DNA of 39,877 bases from an uncultured Mucilaginibacter sp. (GCA_913777515.1 CAJYSL010000277.1:1-39877); one strand, 5' to 3'; shown: positions 1-10,510, counted from the stretch's first letter. Numbers and translations: made by a program. Notes: a model not told the origin generated them from the sequence alone.

Positions 1-662
1 AATTTATTGTCTTTCAGGATGGATGAGGTATCCTGCTTAAAGTTACACTCAAAAGCATAGGGCTTCATGTTTTTAAGGTAGTCGGTAATGGTTTTTCTGG
101 CTTCGGATTTATCCAGGTTAACAATAGGCATGTAAATGATGCTATCTATCAGGGTAGGATATTTTTCTTTTAACTGGGCATAAGTAACCTCTGCTTTAAA
201 TATAGCCTGTTTTAGTGTTCCGGTTTCTTTTAATACGGCAAAAGCTTCATGGTAGTAAGGATAGCTCTTGTCCAGGTTAACCATTACCTTTTTGCCTTTA
301 AGGGCCAGCATCACTTCTTTAAGCGTTGGAATTTTATTAGCGGTTACACGGCCCAGGCCGTTTCGCAAGCTGAACTTTTCTATCTCCTCATAGGTATAGT
401 CGTCGGGAGTGCCTTTGCCGTTCGTGGTACGGTCGATAGTTTGGTCGTGCATGATGACGATAACGCCGTCTTTGGTTTTGGCTAAATCCAGTTCTAAAAT
501 ATCAACGCCCATAGCAGCGGCATTTTTAAAAGCCCACAATGAGTTTTCGGGAGCGTTGCGCCAGTCGCCGCGATGTGCAGCAACCATTATTTTATTTTGT
601 GCTTTGGATATTAAAGCAAAAGCTTGTAATACAAGGATTGTTAAGATGAATTTAGTTTTCAT
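1..662 (-). CDS. Glycerophosphodiester phosphodiesterase family protein (3' end outside window)
   Basis: Minus-strand reading frame from ATG at 662: MKTKFILTILVLQAFALISKAQNKIMVAAHRGDWRNAPENSLWAFKNAAAMGVDILELDLAKTKDGVIVIMHDQTIDRTTNGKG; HRGD, ENS and ELDLAKTKDG...HD motifs of GDPD; not in ORF track because it is truncated by the window edge. Confidence 0.9.
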   Translation of the reverse strand, partial: MKTKFILTILVLQAFALISKAQNKIMVAAHRGDWRNAPENSLWAFKNAAAMGVDILELDLAKTKDGVIVIMHDQTIDRTTNGKGTPDDYTYEEIEKFSLRNGLGRVTANKIPTLKEVMLALKGKKVMVNLDKSYPYYHEAFAVLKETGTLKQAIFKAEVTYAQLKEKYPTLIDSIIYMPIVNLDKSEARKTITDYLKNMKPYAFECNFKQDTSSILKDNK

Positions 663-681
663 GAATCAGGGAATGAATAAA

Positions 682-2739
682 TTATTGCATATCAACCGAT
701 GAAATCCATTGGTTGGTGATGCCGAAATTGGGGTTTGGTTTATCGGCGGCAGTGATAATTAAAGTTCCGCCTTTTGTAATTTCCTGGTGAGTAAGCCAAT
801 TGCGGCTAAGCGGCTTGCCATTTAGGGTAACCGACTGTATATACCGGCGATTGGGCGCGTAGTTGGCTACCTTAACCGTAAAGTTTTGATTGCCGGTTTT
901 AAGCTGCACCTCGGCAAATAGCGGCACACTTAAATAATAAACCGGCCAGCCTGAGCATGTCGGAAAAATACCGGTTGCTGCAAAAACATACCAGGCCGAC
1001 ATGGCACCCGCATCGTCATCCATGGTACGGATATAGGTATCAGGTTTGTTTTGGTAGATGACATCTACAAACGGGTCGATGCCGCGGCTGTTATCGTTAA
1101 AGTAATACTGCACTACGGTATCAACCGCATACTTTTGCACCAGGTACTGCGAGTGCCAGGGTTGCGAGGTGGCATTGAACATTAACGGCGCCTGTATGTC
1201 GGGCTCGTTGGCGTGGTTATAATAATCGTTATCAAAAAATTCGTTAAGCTGCTTTAAGTATTCTTGCTCCCCACCAGCCAGTTCAATCAGCCCTTTATTA
1301 TCAAAAGGTACCAGCCAGCGGTATTGCCAAATGGTTCCCTGGTACATGCCCCGCGCCGAAACACGGTCAACATCGGGCTTGGTAAGGTCTTTAAAATCTT
1401 TGTTCCAGTACTCTTTGTATTGCAAGGCCTGTTGGCGGTATTTGGCGCTTAACTCAGGTTTGCCTATAATTTTCATAATCTCCGACAACGCCCAGATGTC
1501 ATAACTCGACTCCAATGCTTTATCAGGGTGCGCAAAATCCAGGCGACCGGCTTCGGCTACCAATGAATCGTCGATGCTTTTAAAATCAACTTTGAAGCCT
1601 TTGCGGTAAGCATCTAGTAAAACCACAATAGCATGCTCGGTGCGCACGGTATTTGATGGTTCGTGCTGGGTGGCATAGTCCTTTTTGCCGTATTTATACA
1701 TATTAGCAATCGAGTTAACCATATACTGGTACTTATCCGGATAAAGTAGTGCTAGTAAGGGTAATTGGGTGCGGTAGTTATCCCAAATGGCCCATCCGTT
1801 GTAAACCTGTCCGTTGGTGTGTTGCAGGCTACCGTCCGTAGCACGATAGCTACCATCTTTTTCTGACACCAGGTAAGGCGACTCCATGGTGCGGTATAGT
1901 AACGAATAAAACAACTTTTCGCGGTTAGCATCGCCCTTTACAGTAATATTATTTAACAGACTATTCCAGCTATTCTGACCGGCATTTTTAACTGACAACA
2001 GACCAGCATCAGCAAGCGCAGCTTTAGCATGCAACACATCAACGCTCGAAAAAGCAACATGAACTTGAATGTGTGAGGCGTTACCCACGTCAGCCAGTAG
2101 CTCATGCTCACTTACCTGCTTTAATTTTACCGGACTACTAAATTTAATGGCATAATACACCCGGTAAGTGCCCACGTTACAGGTAGTGCGCGAATCTATC
2201 CAACCACTAATGCCATTATCTGCTACCTGATGCTCTTCGGCTACGAATTTATTAGCCAGCGTATGGCTCAGGTTAATCAGAAGCCCTTTATTGCTGTTCT
2301 CAGGAAAAGTATAATCTTCGACACCGGCGTTACCGTTTACGGCGATGGCCACTTTAAGTTTATTGGTAAAAGCTACCTCGTAAAAACCCGGACCAGCACT
2401 CTCGGCTGATTTATTGAGTACACACGCGGCTGCATCGCTACCAATAAAAGGTTTGATTAATATGTTACCACCACTCCCCTGGCATCCTACACCCTCAAAA
2501 CGGTTATGGGTAAAACCTAAAAACGTTTTGGCTTTATGCTCATAACCCATATGCAGCTTGGGGTACGTTTGCGGACCAATGCTTAACATACCGAAGGGCG
2601 TTGAAGCCGCAGGCGACATCTGTCCATGGTCGCCGGACGAACCCAAAAACACGTTAACCTTTTGGGCATTTTGTGCTGATGCCAAAGCGACTGTTAACGA
2701 TAAAGCGATAACGGAGAGCAGTTTTTTCATACAGGGCAA
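682..2739 (-). CDS. GH92 family alpha-mannosidase, secreted
   Basis: Signal peptide then GH92-type motifs (GSSGDHGQMSPAASTPFGMLSIGPQT, GFTHNRFEGVGCQGSGGNILIKP, TMDDDAGAMSAWYVFAATGIFP). Confidence 0.93.
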   Translation of the reverse strand: MPCMKKLLSVIALSLTVALASAQNAQKVNVFLGSSGDHGQMSPAASTPFGMLSIGPQTYPKLHMGYEHKAKTFLGFTHNRFEGVGCQGSGGNILIKPFIGSDAAACVLNKSAESAGPGFYEVAFTNKLKVAIAVNGNAGVEDYTFPENSNKGLLINLSHTLANKFVAEEHQVADNGISGWIDSRTTCNVGTYRVYYAIKFSSPVKLKQVSEHELLADVGNASHIQVHVAFSSVDVLHAKAALADAGLLSVKNAGQNSWNSLLNNITVKGDANREKLFYSLLYRTMESPYLVSEKDGSYRATDGSLQHTNGQVYNGWAIWDNYRTQLPLLALLYPDKYQYMVNSIANMYKYGKKDYATQHEPSNTVRTEHAIVVLLDAYRKGFKVDFKSIDDSLVAEAGRLDFAHPDKALESSYDIWALSEIMKIIGKPELSAKYRQQALQYKEYWNKDFKDLTKPDVDRVSARGMYQGTIWQYRWLVPFDNKGLIELAGGEQEYLKQLNEFFDNDYYNHANEPDIQAPLMFNATSQPWHSQYLVQKYAVDTVVQYYFNDNSRGIDPFVDVIYQNKPDTYIRTMDDDAGAMSAWYVFAATGIFPTCSGWPVYYLSVPLFAEVQLKTGNQNFTVKVANYAPNRRYIQSVTLNGKPLSRNWLTHQEITKGGTLIITAADKPNPNFGITNQWISSVDMQ

Positions 2740-2744
2740 AGAAA

Positions 2745-2772
2745 GAAAAAAGGAGGAAAGTATTTTCCTCCT
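2745..2772 (-). terminator. Candidate intrinsic terminator between SusD-like gene and GH92 gene
   Basis: Inverted repeat AGGAGGAAA-gta-TTTTCCTCCT; on the minus strand the stem is followed by TTTTTTC. Confidence 0.55.
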
Positions 2773-2791
2773 GAGTATAACGATGCGGTTA

Positions 2792-4327
2792 TTAATAACC
2801 CGGATTTTGATACATCCTTGTCGGGTCGAGTTTATACTCGTCGAACGGAATGGGATAATAACGGTCTTTAGTGCTAAAATTAGCTAACCTGGCAATACCA
2901 AAATCGGACTGGCTTTTACTTTTAAAGTAAGTTACCAGCTCGTCGGTACTAAAAGTACGTAGCAAATCAAACCAGCGATGATGCTCAAAAGCCAGCTCAA
3001 CACGGCGTTCGTGTAAAATGGCCAAACGCAGCGTAGGGTATTTGCTGCTGTAAGCCGAGGTAGCCGAAACCACTGAGTACAAAGGCACTCCTGCACGGGC
3101 ACGTACCATATCTAAGTATTGTATTGCACCGGCAGTATCGCCTAAATAATTACTTACTTCGGCCAACATTAATATCACGTCGGCGTAGCGAATCAGTATC
3201 CAGTCGTTACCTCCATAACCCAGGTTTGATGCTGCAGGGCTGGTATCTCTAAATTTAGTGATGAAATAATCTTTTACCGACGATGCATTCGCATATTTTA
3301 CCGAAAAGGCCATACGCGGGTCGCCGCTTTCATAGTCCTTAATTAAGTCGGGCGTTACGTTGCCGCCAACACCGGTGGTAGTTTTAAGCGAGTTAATAGT
3401 TTCGCCGGTAGGCTGATTGTTGGCCGCGATAGACGAGCTATAGTTAGGGTCGCCTTGCTTGTTTACAATTTGCCAAATCAGTTCGGGGCAGGTTGATTTT
3501 TTGGTTACATCAAACACATCCGTATAAGGTATACTGCTCAAAGCACCGAACGAACGCATGTTGTAGGCTGCCAGCAAATAAGTCTTGGCATCGTTTAGGT
3601 TGCTCTGGCGGTTGGATTGATCTTGCGTGGTAGCCATTGTTAAATAAACCTGGCCCAGCGTTGCGTTTATAGCAGCTTTCGAAGTACGGCCAATGCCAGA
3701 ACTGGTTTGTAGGTTAGGCAGATTGCTGTTTAAAGCATCTTTTAAGTCAGCTACAATCTGTGCATAAACGGTAGCTTGTTTTTCGCGGAAGGTATTAGCC
3801 GTAACATCTTCCGGATATACCAATTGTTTAGTTACCAGCGGCACATCACCCCATAAGCGAACCATATGAAAATATGCAGTTGCGCGTAAAAACTTAGCCT
3901 CTGCAATATATTGCTGCTTAACCGCCGGATCGGTAAAAGTTACCTGATCAATGTTTGACAATACAAGATTTGCCCGGGCAATTGTTGTATACATAGATAC
4001 CCAGTGGCTTTTAAGGTAAGTATTGCTCGGCAGGATAGAAAAATCGCCAAACTGGAAGGGCTCTCCGGCATTACTCTGGTTATCATTACGGCCAGTATCA
4101 TCAGAGCGCTCATCTGTCCATAAACCACTATTTTCGCCGATATTATTGCTGCTGCGCAATGATTGGTAAATACCATTTACTGCACTCAACACATCATCAG
4201 GTGTGCGAAAGCTGGTAGCCAGTTCAATGGCATTAGGGTCTTTTTGGTCTAAAAAGCTTTTTTTGCACGAAGCCGAAAATAAGATCAGGCCGGCAGCAAA
4301 AGCAGTTGTTATCAATGTTTTTTTCAT
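2792..4327 (-). CDS. RagB/SusD family nutrient-uptake outer membrane lipoprotein
   Basis: Lipobox (LILFSASCKKSFLD), SusD-type RAEAKFLRATAYFHMVRLWGDVPLVT and C-terminal HERRVELAFEHHRWFDLLR...YYPIPFDE. Confidence 0.95.
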   Translation of the reverse strand: MKKTLITTAFAAGLILFSASCKKSFLDQKDPNAIELATSFRTPDDVLSAVNGIYQSLRSSNNIGENSGLWTDERSDDTGRNDNQSNAGEPFQFGDFSILPSNTYLKSHWVSMYTTIARANLVLSNIDQVTFTDPAVKQQYIAEAKFLRATAYFHMVRLWGDVPLVTKQLVYPEDVTANTFREKQATVYAQIVADLKDALNSNLPNLQTSSGIGRTSKAAINATLGQVYLTMATTQDQSNRQSNLNDAKTYLLAAYNMRSFGALSSIPYTDVFDVTKKSTCPELIWQIVNKQGDPNYSSSIAANNQPTGETINSLKTTTGVGGNVTPDLIKDYESGDPRMAFSVKYANASSVKDYFITKFRDTSPAASNLGYGGNDWILIRYADVILMLAEVSNYLGDTAGAIQYLDMVRARAGVPLYSVVSATSAYSSKYPTLRLAILHERRVELAFEHHRWFDLLRTFSTDELVTYFKSKSQSDFGIARLANFSTKDRYYPIPFDEYKLDPTRMYQNPGY

Positions 4328-4338
4328 TTCAATATGTT

Positions 4339-7300
4339 TTAAAATGCAACTCTTAAACCTAAGTTATATGAGCGTACCAGGGGGTAAACACCATAGTCTA
4401 CGCCAGGTGCCAGGTTGGCTGGCTGGGTATTATTTGATGCTCCGCTGGTGTAGTTGTAATCAACCTCGGGGTTGTAACCTTTGTATTTGGTAATGGTAAA
4501 TGCGTTAACCACGCTGGCATAGAGGCGCGCGCTTGATATACCCAGTTTGCCGTTCAGCAATTTAGGCAAGGTGTAGCCCAGCGTAATGTTATTACAGCGC
4601 AGGAAAGAACCATCCTGTAAGTAAAAGGTAGACAAGCGGGTGCTGTTGCTTTGAGTACCGGCACGTGAGGCACGGTAAACGGTACCATTACCCGGCTGTG
4701 CAGCATTGCGGTAACGGTTTACTACATCTGCATAATTATTACCCGAGCCCTCCATGTTGTACAGGTAATAATCCTGACCGTCGAGCACACTGTTACCTTT
4801 AGAGCCGTTAAATGAGGCATTCAGGTCGAACTTTTTGTAAGTGGTAGTGATGGCAAAACCGTAAGTAAAATCAGGGTAAGGGCTGCCAATTACCGTTTTA
4901 TCGGCATCGTTTACGATTCCGTCTTTATTGGTATCCTCAAAGTACATATCTCCTACCCGTAATGGGTTAGACTGCGAAGCCGATGGGGCCACTTTACCCA
5001 AAGTTTCGGGCGTAACAATACCGGCAACCTTAAAGCCGTAAAACATACCTACCGGCTGCCCCTGTTGAGTAATGTTGGTAAGATAAGAGCGTTCAGCGCC
5101 GTTGATAATAATGGTGTTGTTACCGCTTAACTTGGTTACCATATTGCGGTTGACAGCAATGTTACCGCTAATATTCAACGAAAAATCTTTAGCATTAACC
5201 GCACGGCCATCTAACTGAAAATCAAAACCGCGGTTACGGATTTGTGAGTTACGCAGGTTGGTTAAGATGGTAGTACTGCCCGAGATAGCCGAGATAGGCT
5301 GATAGTACAATAAATCGGTAGAGTAACTTACGTAATAGTTAGCAATTACAGACAAACGGCCTTTAAACAAACCAACATCGGTACCAAAGTTATATTGTGA
5401 TGTGGTTTCCCAACTTAATCTGTTATCTGCTATACCGTTAGGGTAAGTAGCCGTGGCCACACTGCTTGAGCTGCCAAATACGACACCGGTTGGGCTGGCC
5501 AAAGTTTGATAATAACCGTAGTTGCCAATATTGTAGTTACCTACCTTACCCCAACTGGCCCGTAATTTGACAGTTGATTCATCACCCAGTAGCTTTTTAT
5601 AAAACGGCTCCTGAGAAATATTCCAGCCGCCGGATACTGAAGGGAAGTAGCCATATCTGTTTACGGTTCCAAAACGTGATGAACCATCCGCCCGGAACGA
5701 ACCGGTTAAGAAATACTTGCCGGCAAAATCATAACTTAAACGGCCAAAGTAAGACAACAATGTAAAGTTTGATTTACCGGTAGGACCGTTATTCAATGTA
5801 AAAAACGAAGGATCGGCCCCTTTACCGGTAATTTCGGGAACGTTATCATTCAAAAATCCTTTTGCGGTAACGCTGATGGCATCGCGCATATTTTTTTGAG
5901 CGGTATAACCACCAATAGCATTGAAGTGATGCTCGCCTACCTGCTTGTTATAACTCAACGTAAACTCAGCCAGTTGGTCGTTCACTGTAGTAGTTTGTGC
6001 CGTTGCTGTTGCCGCAGCAATGGCCTGAGCCGAGCCCGGAGGATTAGCACCGGCACTTAAATTGGTCGGCAGGTAATAATCATACTTTTCGCTGTAGGTA
6101 TTGGTACCCAAACTGGCTTTAACGGTCAAATCGTCCAGTATCTTATAACTGGCCGAGGCGTTGATAGCGGTACGGTAACCCTTGCGGTTTATTTTAGTAC
6201 GCGTAGCCAATGCCACCGGGTTTTCGATGCTCTGATAACCAAATGCGGCCGATTGCGATGCTGCTGCGTTGGTAGCTAATGAACCGTCGGGGTTGTAAGC
6301 CGGGAAGAAAGGCATGTAAATCAAGGCGCCTAATATTGGCCCGTGGTCAAAACGGCCTTCCTGAATTTCGCGGTTATAATTCTGAGTATAAGCAACGTTA
6401 GCATCTACGTGCAGACGTTTGCTGATATCAGACGAAATGTTTGAACGGAAGTTGTAACGCTCCTGCCCAGACGAAACGATAATACCCTGCTGGTTTTGAT
6501 AAGCACCGCTTACATAGTAACGGGTATTGTTATTACTGCCCGAAAAAGACAGCGTATGCTTCTGAAAAAACGCATGCTGATACAATTCATCCTGCCAATC
6601 GGTGTTTACCGTTTGCGGGATTAACGACTGCGAGGCGAAATCATACAGATAAGTAGGGATTTGCACACTGCCTGCATTACCTACATTGGCTACACGGGTA
6701 GCGTTGTTATCTGAGTACATGGCATCGTTCCAAACTTTGCCGGCATTTTGCCACAAATCGTGGTAGGCGTTGTTACGGCCATCAATCACCAATTGGGCAA
6801 AGTCGTTTGAGTTCAGTAGCTTTACTTTGTGTGCCAAACGGTCGCTTCCCATTTGCACATTGTACTCAAATTTACCTTTGCCGTCTTTACCGCGTTTGGT
6901 GGTAATTAAAACCACACCACCAGAAGCCCGCGAGCCGTAAATAGCTGCCGAAGCTGCATCTTTTAAAATGTCAACCGACTCAATATCATCAGGGTTAATA
7001 AACACATCATTATTAGCCGGATAACCGTCGATAACGTACAGCGGGTCTGAACTGGCGTTAAAAGAACCAATACCGCGTACCCTTATTTTAGTACTCTGAT
7101 AAGGTGCTCCGGTGGTTTGCGATACCTGTACACCGGCCACTTTACCTACCAGTGCCTGGCCCAAAGTAGGCGCAGCCAGGTTAAGTTCGCTGGCTTTTAC
7201 ACTGGACACCGCACCAGTAACATCACTTTTACGCAGGGTTTGGTAACCGATGGCTACTACCTCGTTAAGCTTATTGTATTGCAGTTTAAGTTTAACATTG

Positions 7301-7668
7301 ATGGGGCCATCGCCCACAGTTACTTCCTGACTTAAGTAGCCAATAAAAGTAAACACCAGTACCGTACCTTTATCAACGTTAAGAGTATACCGCCCCTCAG
7401 CGTTAGTGGTGGTACCGGTGGTAGAATTTTTTACATGCACGGATGCACCGGCAATGGGTTGATTATCTTCATCAGTAACGATACCGGTAACCGGCGGTAA
7501 AACATTTGAGCCCGATTTTGCGTAAGAAACTACGGGAACAGAAAATGACAAAATGAACAGCAGCAAAAAACAAATGCTGTTCAACGTCAGTTTTAAAAGA
7601 GCAGGAATAATCTTTTTATTCGTACTTTTAAACATGGTTGGTAAGATTAAATTAATTTGATTGGTCAA
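4339..7668 (-). CDS. SusC/RagA family TonB-linked outer membrane protein (start possibly 7635)
   Basis: CarboxypepD_reg-like domain (VTGIVTDEDNQPIAGASVHVKNSTTGTTTNAEGRYTL), plug domain (VRGIGSFNASSDPLYVIDGYPANNDVFINPDDIESVDILKDAASAAIYGSRASGGVVLITTK), C-terminal aromatic; immediately upstream of SusD. Confidence 0.95.
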   Translation of the reverse strand: MTNQINLILPTMFKSTNKKIIPALLKLTLNSICFLLLFILSFSVPVVSYAKSGSNVLPPVTGIVTDEDNQPIAGASVHVKNSTTGTTTNAEGRYTLNVDKGTVLVFTFIGYLSQEVTVGDGPINVKLKLQYNKLNEVVAIGYQTLRKSDVTGAVSSVKASELNLAAPTLGQALVGKVAGVQVSQTTGAPYQSTKIRVRGIGSFNASSDPLYVIDGYPANNDVFINPDDIESVDILKDAASAAIYGSRASGGVVLITTKRGKDGKGKFEYNVQMGSDRLAHKVKLLNSNDFAQLVIDGRNNAYHDLWQNAGKVWNDAMYSDNNATRVANVGNAGSVQIPTYLYDFASQSLIPQTVNTDWQDELYQHAFFQKHTLSFSGSNNNTRYYVSGAYQNQQGIIVSSGQERYNFRSNISSDISKRLHVDANVAYTQNYNREIQEGRFDHGPILGALIYMPFFPAYNPDGSLATNAAASQSAAFGYQSIENPVALATRTKINRKGYRTAINASASYKILDDLTVKASLGTNTYSEKYDYYLPTNLSAGANPPGSAQAIAAATATAQTTTVNDQLAEFTLSYNKQVGEHHFNAIGGYTAQKNMRDAISVTAKGFLNDNVPEITGKGADPSFFTLNNGPTGKSNFTLLSYFGRLSYDFAGKYFLTGSFRADGSSRFGTVNRYGYFPSVSGGWNISQEPFYKKLLGDESTVKLRASWGKVGNYNIGNYGYYQTLASPTGVVFGSSSSVATATYPNGIADNRLSWETTSQYNFGTDVGLFKGRLSVIANYYVSYSTDLLYYQPISAISGSTTILTNLRNSQIRNRGFDFQLDGRAVNAKDFSLNISGNIAVNRNMVTKLSGNNTIIINGAERSYLTNITQQGQPVGMFYGFKVAGIVTPETLGKVAPSASQSNPLRVGDMYFEDTNKDGIVNDADKTVIGSPYPDFTYGFAITTTYKKFDLNASFNGSKGNSVLDGQDYYLYNMEGSGNNYADVVNRYRNAAQPGNGTVYRASRAGTQSNSTRLSTFYLQDGSFLRCNNITLGYTLPKLLNGKLGISSARLYASVVNAFTITKYKGYNPEVDYNYTSGASNNTQPANLAPGVDYGVYPLVRSYNLGLRVAF

Positions 7669-7968
7669 CCAGGCACATTAACCGGACGATTGTTGGCGCA
7701 CTCACCGGTTTTTGTGTTTTATGAGGTTGTGATTGTTAATACGGAGTAAAGTGTCAGCTTTTTACATAGGCAATTACATTAGGAAAGCGTTAAGAGCCGG
7801 CTAAAACGGATAACAGGAACAGTTATTATTGACGAAATAAAAACAACAAGTGTATTTGTTTGCCATATTGGCAACAAAGCTACCTGTAGCATCTTAAGTT
7901 AACCGCGCAATAAGATTAACTTTGTATTAACAAATATTAAGAAGAAATAAGGACAACATCATTCAAAG

Positions 7969-8847
7969 CTACCACTGAGCAGTGAGATAGTTAACGTTGC
8001 TTTTGCGAGATGAAGTGACCGCGATGCCTTTTGTTTTATTGATGAAGGCAAAGCCTTCCAGTTCGTCAGCCCGCTGATTGATGTCAACTTGCTTTATCAC
8101 TTTCATCTGTCCGGCATTGACAGATGCTTCAAAATCTACATAAGTAAATCGCCATTTGTGACCTTCTACCTGGTTTTGGATAAGTACCAGTATTTTTTCT
8201 TTAGGTAGCCAGTGCAGGTTTTGCACCCAGGGCGTGCAAGTAAACTTTTTGAAAAGCACACCTGGCTCTGACGTTTTACTGCAGTTAGCCAGCTTCTCGG
8301 GGTCGTACAGGCGCACCTCGTTGCCATGGTCGCCGTAGTCGGCCGTAGCTACATACCAGCGGTTATTATATTTAACATACTCGGGGCGGGTGCCCTGTAT
8401 GCAGGCATCGTCATCAATAGTTTTTAACAGGTTGCCATTCAGCGTACCGGTTTTCAGCAAGCCTTTCCAGTTTACGTGGTAGATTACGGCTTTCCATTTG
8501 GTGCCTTCGGGGTTTAATCTAACCGAATTACCTATAAAAACTTTGTCGCTTCCGTTATAGGCAATCCCCGTGGGATGGCCAATCACGTCCTGCCCATTTT
8601 CGGTCAATTTGTATTCTTTACTTAAATAGCACAGGCTATCGCTCTGCATCCTGTATTCGCGAATCATGCCAACCTCGCGGTCGCCATATAAAAACACACG
8701 CCCGTTTTGATAAGATATACCCTGGCAAGCTCCTAACGAGTCAACCGTTGTTTCGCGGTCTATGCTCATATCCACTTCTTTGTTTAAAAACGCCGTGGCG
8801 AGTACAGCAACTAAAGCAATGCACGAAATCAGGACATTCTTTTTCAT
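7969..8847 (-). CDS. Secreted hypothetical protein, possibly beta-propeller-like
   Basis: Long ORF with N-terminal signal peptide; repeated hydrophobic/aromatic blades (GISYQNGRVFLYGD, GIAYNGSDKVFIGN); no specific family recognised. Confidence 0.7.
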   Translation of the reverse strand: MKKNVLISCIALVAVLATAFLNKEVDMSIDRETTVDSLGACQGISYQNGRVFLYGDREVGMIREYRMQSDSLCYLSKEYKLTENGQDVIGHPTGIAYNGSDKVFIGNSVRLNPEGTKWKAVIYHVNWKGLLKTGTLNGNLLKTIDDDACIQGTRPEYVKYNNRWYVATADYGDHGNEVRLYDPEKLANCSKTSEPGVLFKKFTCTPWVQNLHWLPKEKILVLIQNQVEGHKWRFTYVDFEASVNAGQMKVIKQVDINQRADELEGFAFINKTKGIAVTSSRKSNVNYLTAQW

Positions 8848-8871
8848 CAGGATGACTTTTATTTATGTTAA

Positions 8872-10143
8872 CTAAGGGTCCATGGGCTCGTCTGCATCAA
8901 TTTGCAGCGAGGTGATGACCGGGTAAAACTCCAATGCAGTTTCGGATAAGCGCTTGCCAAGCTTGTAAGGCACATATCCTAACTCCTTTAAGCAACGCTT
9001 ATCCATGTTGGTAATCCCGTTGTTCTGGCTTTTATCGGTCACAATCAGGCCGGGCTTTTCCATAGGGATACCATACCTGAACATCAGCCTAACATCGTTA
9101 CGAATGTTGGTGGTAGTATGGCGGGCATGAGGCTCGATGATTACAGCATTCTCCGGCAAATGCAGCGTGCCGACCATATATTTTTTCATCTCGGCCGCCT
9201 CGTTATACTTTGTTTTGTATGGGTGTACACTGCCACCCGATACCACTACAAACGGCGCTTTGCCCGCAAAATATTGCCGGGCTGCCGCCCTGCAGCGCAG
9301 CATCCCTTCCCCGCTGAGCGGCGTAGTCAGGTTATCGGGCCCGGCACCCGGTACCAAGATATGCGAGTACGGATAGGATGCCCATTTAATTTTGCTTACC
9401 TTACTGACGGCAGATTTATTAGCCGTAGTAGCCATAGGCTCGTAAAAGCCTGCATTACGGCGTTCGTTAATCTCGAGGTAAAGCAGGGCTGCATTTAAAG
9501 ATGGACTGAAAAACAACCCTTTGCTACTGTTGCTTTCTGCAATGTCGGTTGCACAATCATACATCAGGTTGGTGTATCCTTTCCTTTTCACATCAAAGCT
9601 AATGGAATCGACTTGGGGATAATTAGGTTTTTTGCCCTCTGCGTAAACGCCGATGGTGTAGTTGACATAATTTGCGTCCTGCTCCCAGGCTTTTACCAGA
9701 AGGTCAACCGGCTTTTCGTTACCGTATATAATGTACATGCCCGAGGGAATCAAATGCAGTTTAACCAAATTACCCAAGGCATTGGTGGGTTGGTAAAGCA
9801 CCCTAAAGCGGTTGCTCACTTTTTGTATTTCATCGTCGGTAAACTTTTGCTTTTCGGGCAGGCACAACGCATCCTTACACTCTGCGAGTGAGGATTGCAC
9901 GGCATTGTACTTGACCTGAGCCAGTTGCTGAAGCTCCGGGTCTGACTTAAGCAGCTTTTTTGCGGCTTCGTTTTGCTCAAACAACGTAAGCAGGTAATAA
10001 TTTTTAGCCTTTACCCAATCGCCGCCGGATACCGGTTTATAATTAGCCTGCGCACCCATATACTGCGCAAAACCTTTGAACCCAAGCAGACAGAATAAAA
10101 TTAAGAAGCGAATTTTCATGCGGATAATTACCATTACAAACAA
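8872..10143 (-). CDS. YdcF/ElyC/SanA-like (DUF218) secreted protein with long N-terminal region
   Basis: SHILVPGAGPDNLTTPLSGEGMLRCRAAARQYFAGKAPFVVVSGG...AAEMKKYMVGTLHLPENAVIIEPHARHTTTNIRNDVRLM pattern typical of DUF218; start probably internal (second Met, MKIRFLILFCLLGF). Confidence 0.8.
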   Translation of the reverse strand: MFVMVIIRMKIRFLILFCLLGFKGFAQYMGAQANYKPVSGGDWVKAKNYYLLTLFEQNEAAKKLLKSDPELQQLAQVKYNAVQSSLAECKDALCLPEKQKFTDDEIQKVSNRFRVLYQPTNALGNLVKLHLIPSGMYIIYGNEKPVDLLVKAWEQDANYVNYTIGVYAEGKKPNYPQVDSISFDVKRKGYTNLMYDCATDIAESNSSKGLFFSPSLNAALLYLEINERRNAGFYEPMATTANKSAVSKVSKIKWASYPYSHILVPGAGPDNLTTPLSGEGMLRCRAAARQYFAGKAPFVVVSGGSVHPYKTKYNEAAEMKKYMVGTLHLPENAVIIEPHARHTTTNIRNDVRLMFRYGIPMEKPGLIVTDKSQNNGITNMDKRCLKELGYVPYKLGKRLSETALEFYPVITSLQIDADEPMDP

Positions 10144-10385
10144 CCGATATGTTTATTAACTCAATGTTAGCGTTAAGTTATCAAGATTAATTGTAGTTCA
10201 GTATGCTTAGCATACTCAGTTTTACCAATTTTCACTGCCAGCAAACCAGCCACGCAACTGTTAGCGATTTGGAATAAACGACCGGTTATGTCGCTGGTTA
10301 TATTAATAGGCCAAACACTCATTTCATTTAAATCAACTCATAATCAAACCAATAAAAAAATAGGCTTAAATTTTTGACACATTAT

Positions 10386-10416
10386 TTTGGAAATTTAAGA
10401 TAAGCGATTACCTTTG
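10386..10416 (+). promoter_or_regulatory. Bacteroidota-type promoter upstream of tRNA-Asp
   Basis: TTTG (10386-10389), 19-nt spacer, TACCTTTG (10409-10416) matching the TTTG / TAnnTTTG consensus; 15 nt upstream of tRNA start. Confidence 0.65.
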
Positions 10417-10431
10417 CAATCCCAAACGGGA

Positions 10432-10505
10432 GGAGTGGTAGTTCAGCTGGTTAGAATACATGCCTGTCACGCATGGGGTCGCGGGTTCGAGTCCCGTCCA
10501 TTCCG
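10432..10505 (+). tRNA. tRNA-Asp (anticodon GTC at 10466-10468)
   Basis: Cloverleaf by eye: acceptor GGAGTGG/CCATTCC, D-loop AGCTGGTTAGA, anticodon stem CATGC-CTGTCAC-GCATG, T-arm GCGGGTTCGAGTCCCGT; CCA not encoded. Confidence 0.95.
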
Positions 10506-10510
10506 CAAAA

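Noticed and set aside
409-702. Plus-strand ORFs (249..485, 409..702) at window start
   Set aside because: Antisense to the GDPD gene that reads on the minus strand from 662.
2779-2805. GGTTATTAATAACC palindrome at the 3' end of the SusD-like gene
   Set aside because: Overlaps the last codons of the CDS and is AT-rich; coding constraint and chance are sufficient explanations.
9118-9498. Plus-strand ORF of 126 aa inside the YdcF-like gene
   Set aside because: Fully antisense to a well supported CDS, no recognisable protein features; coding-strand GC bias artefact.
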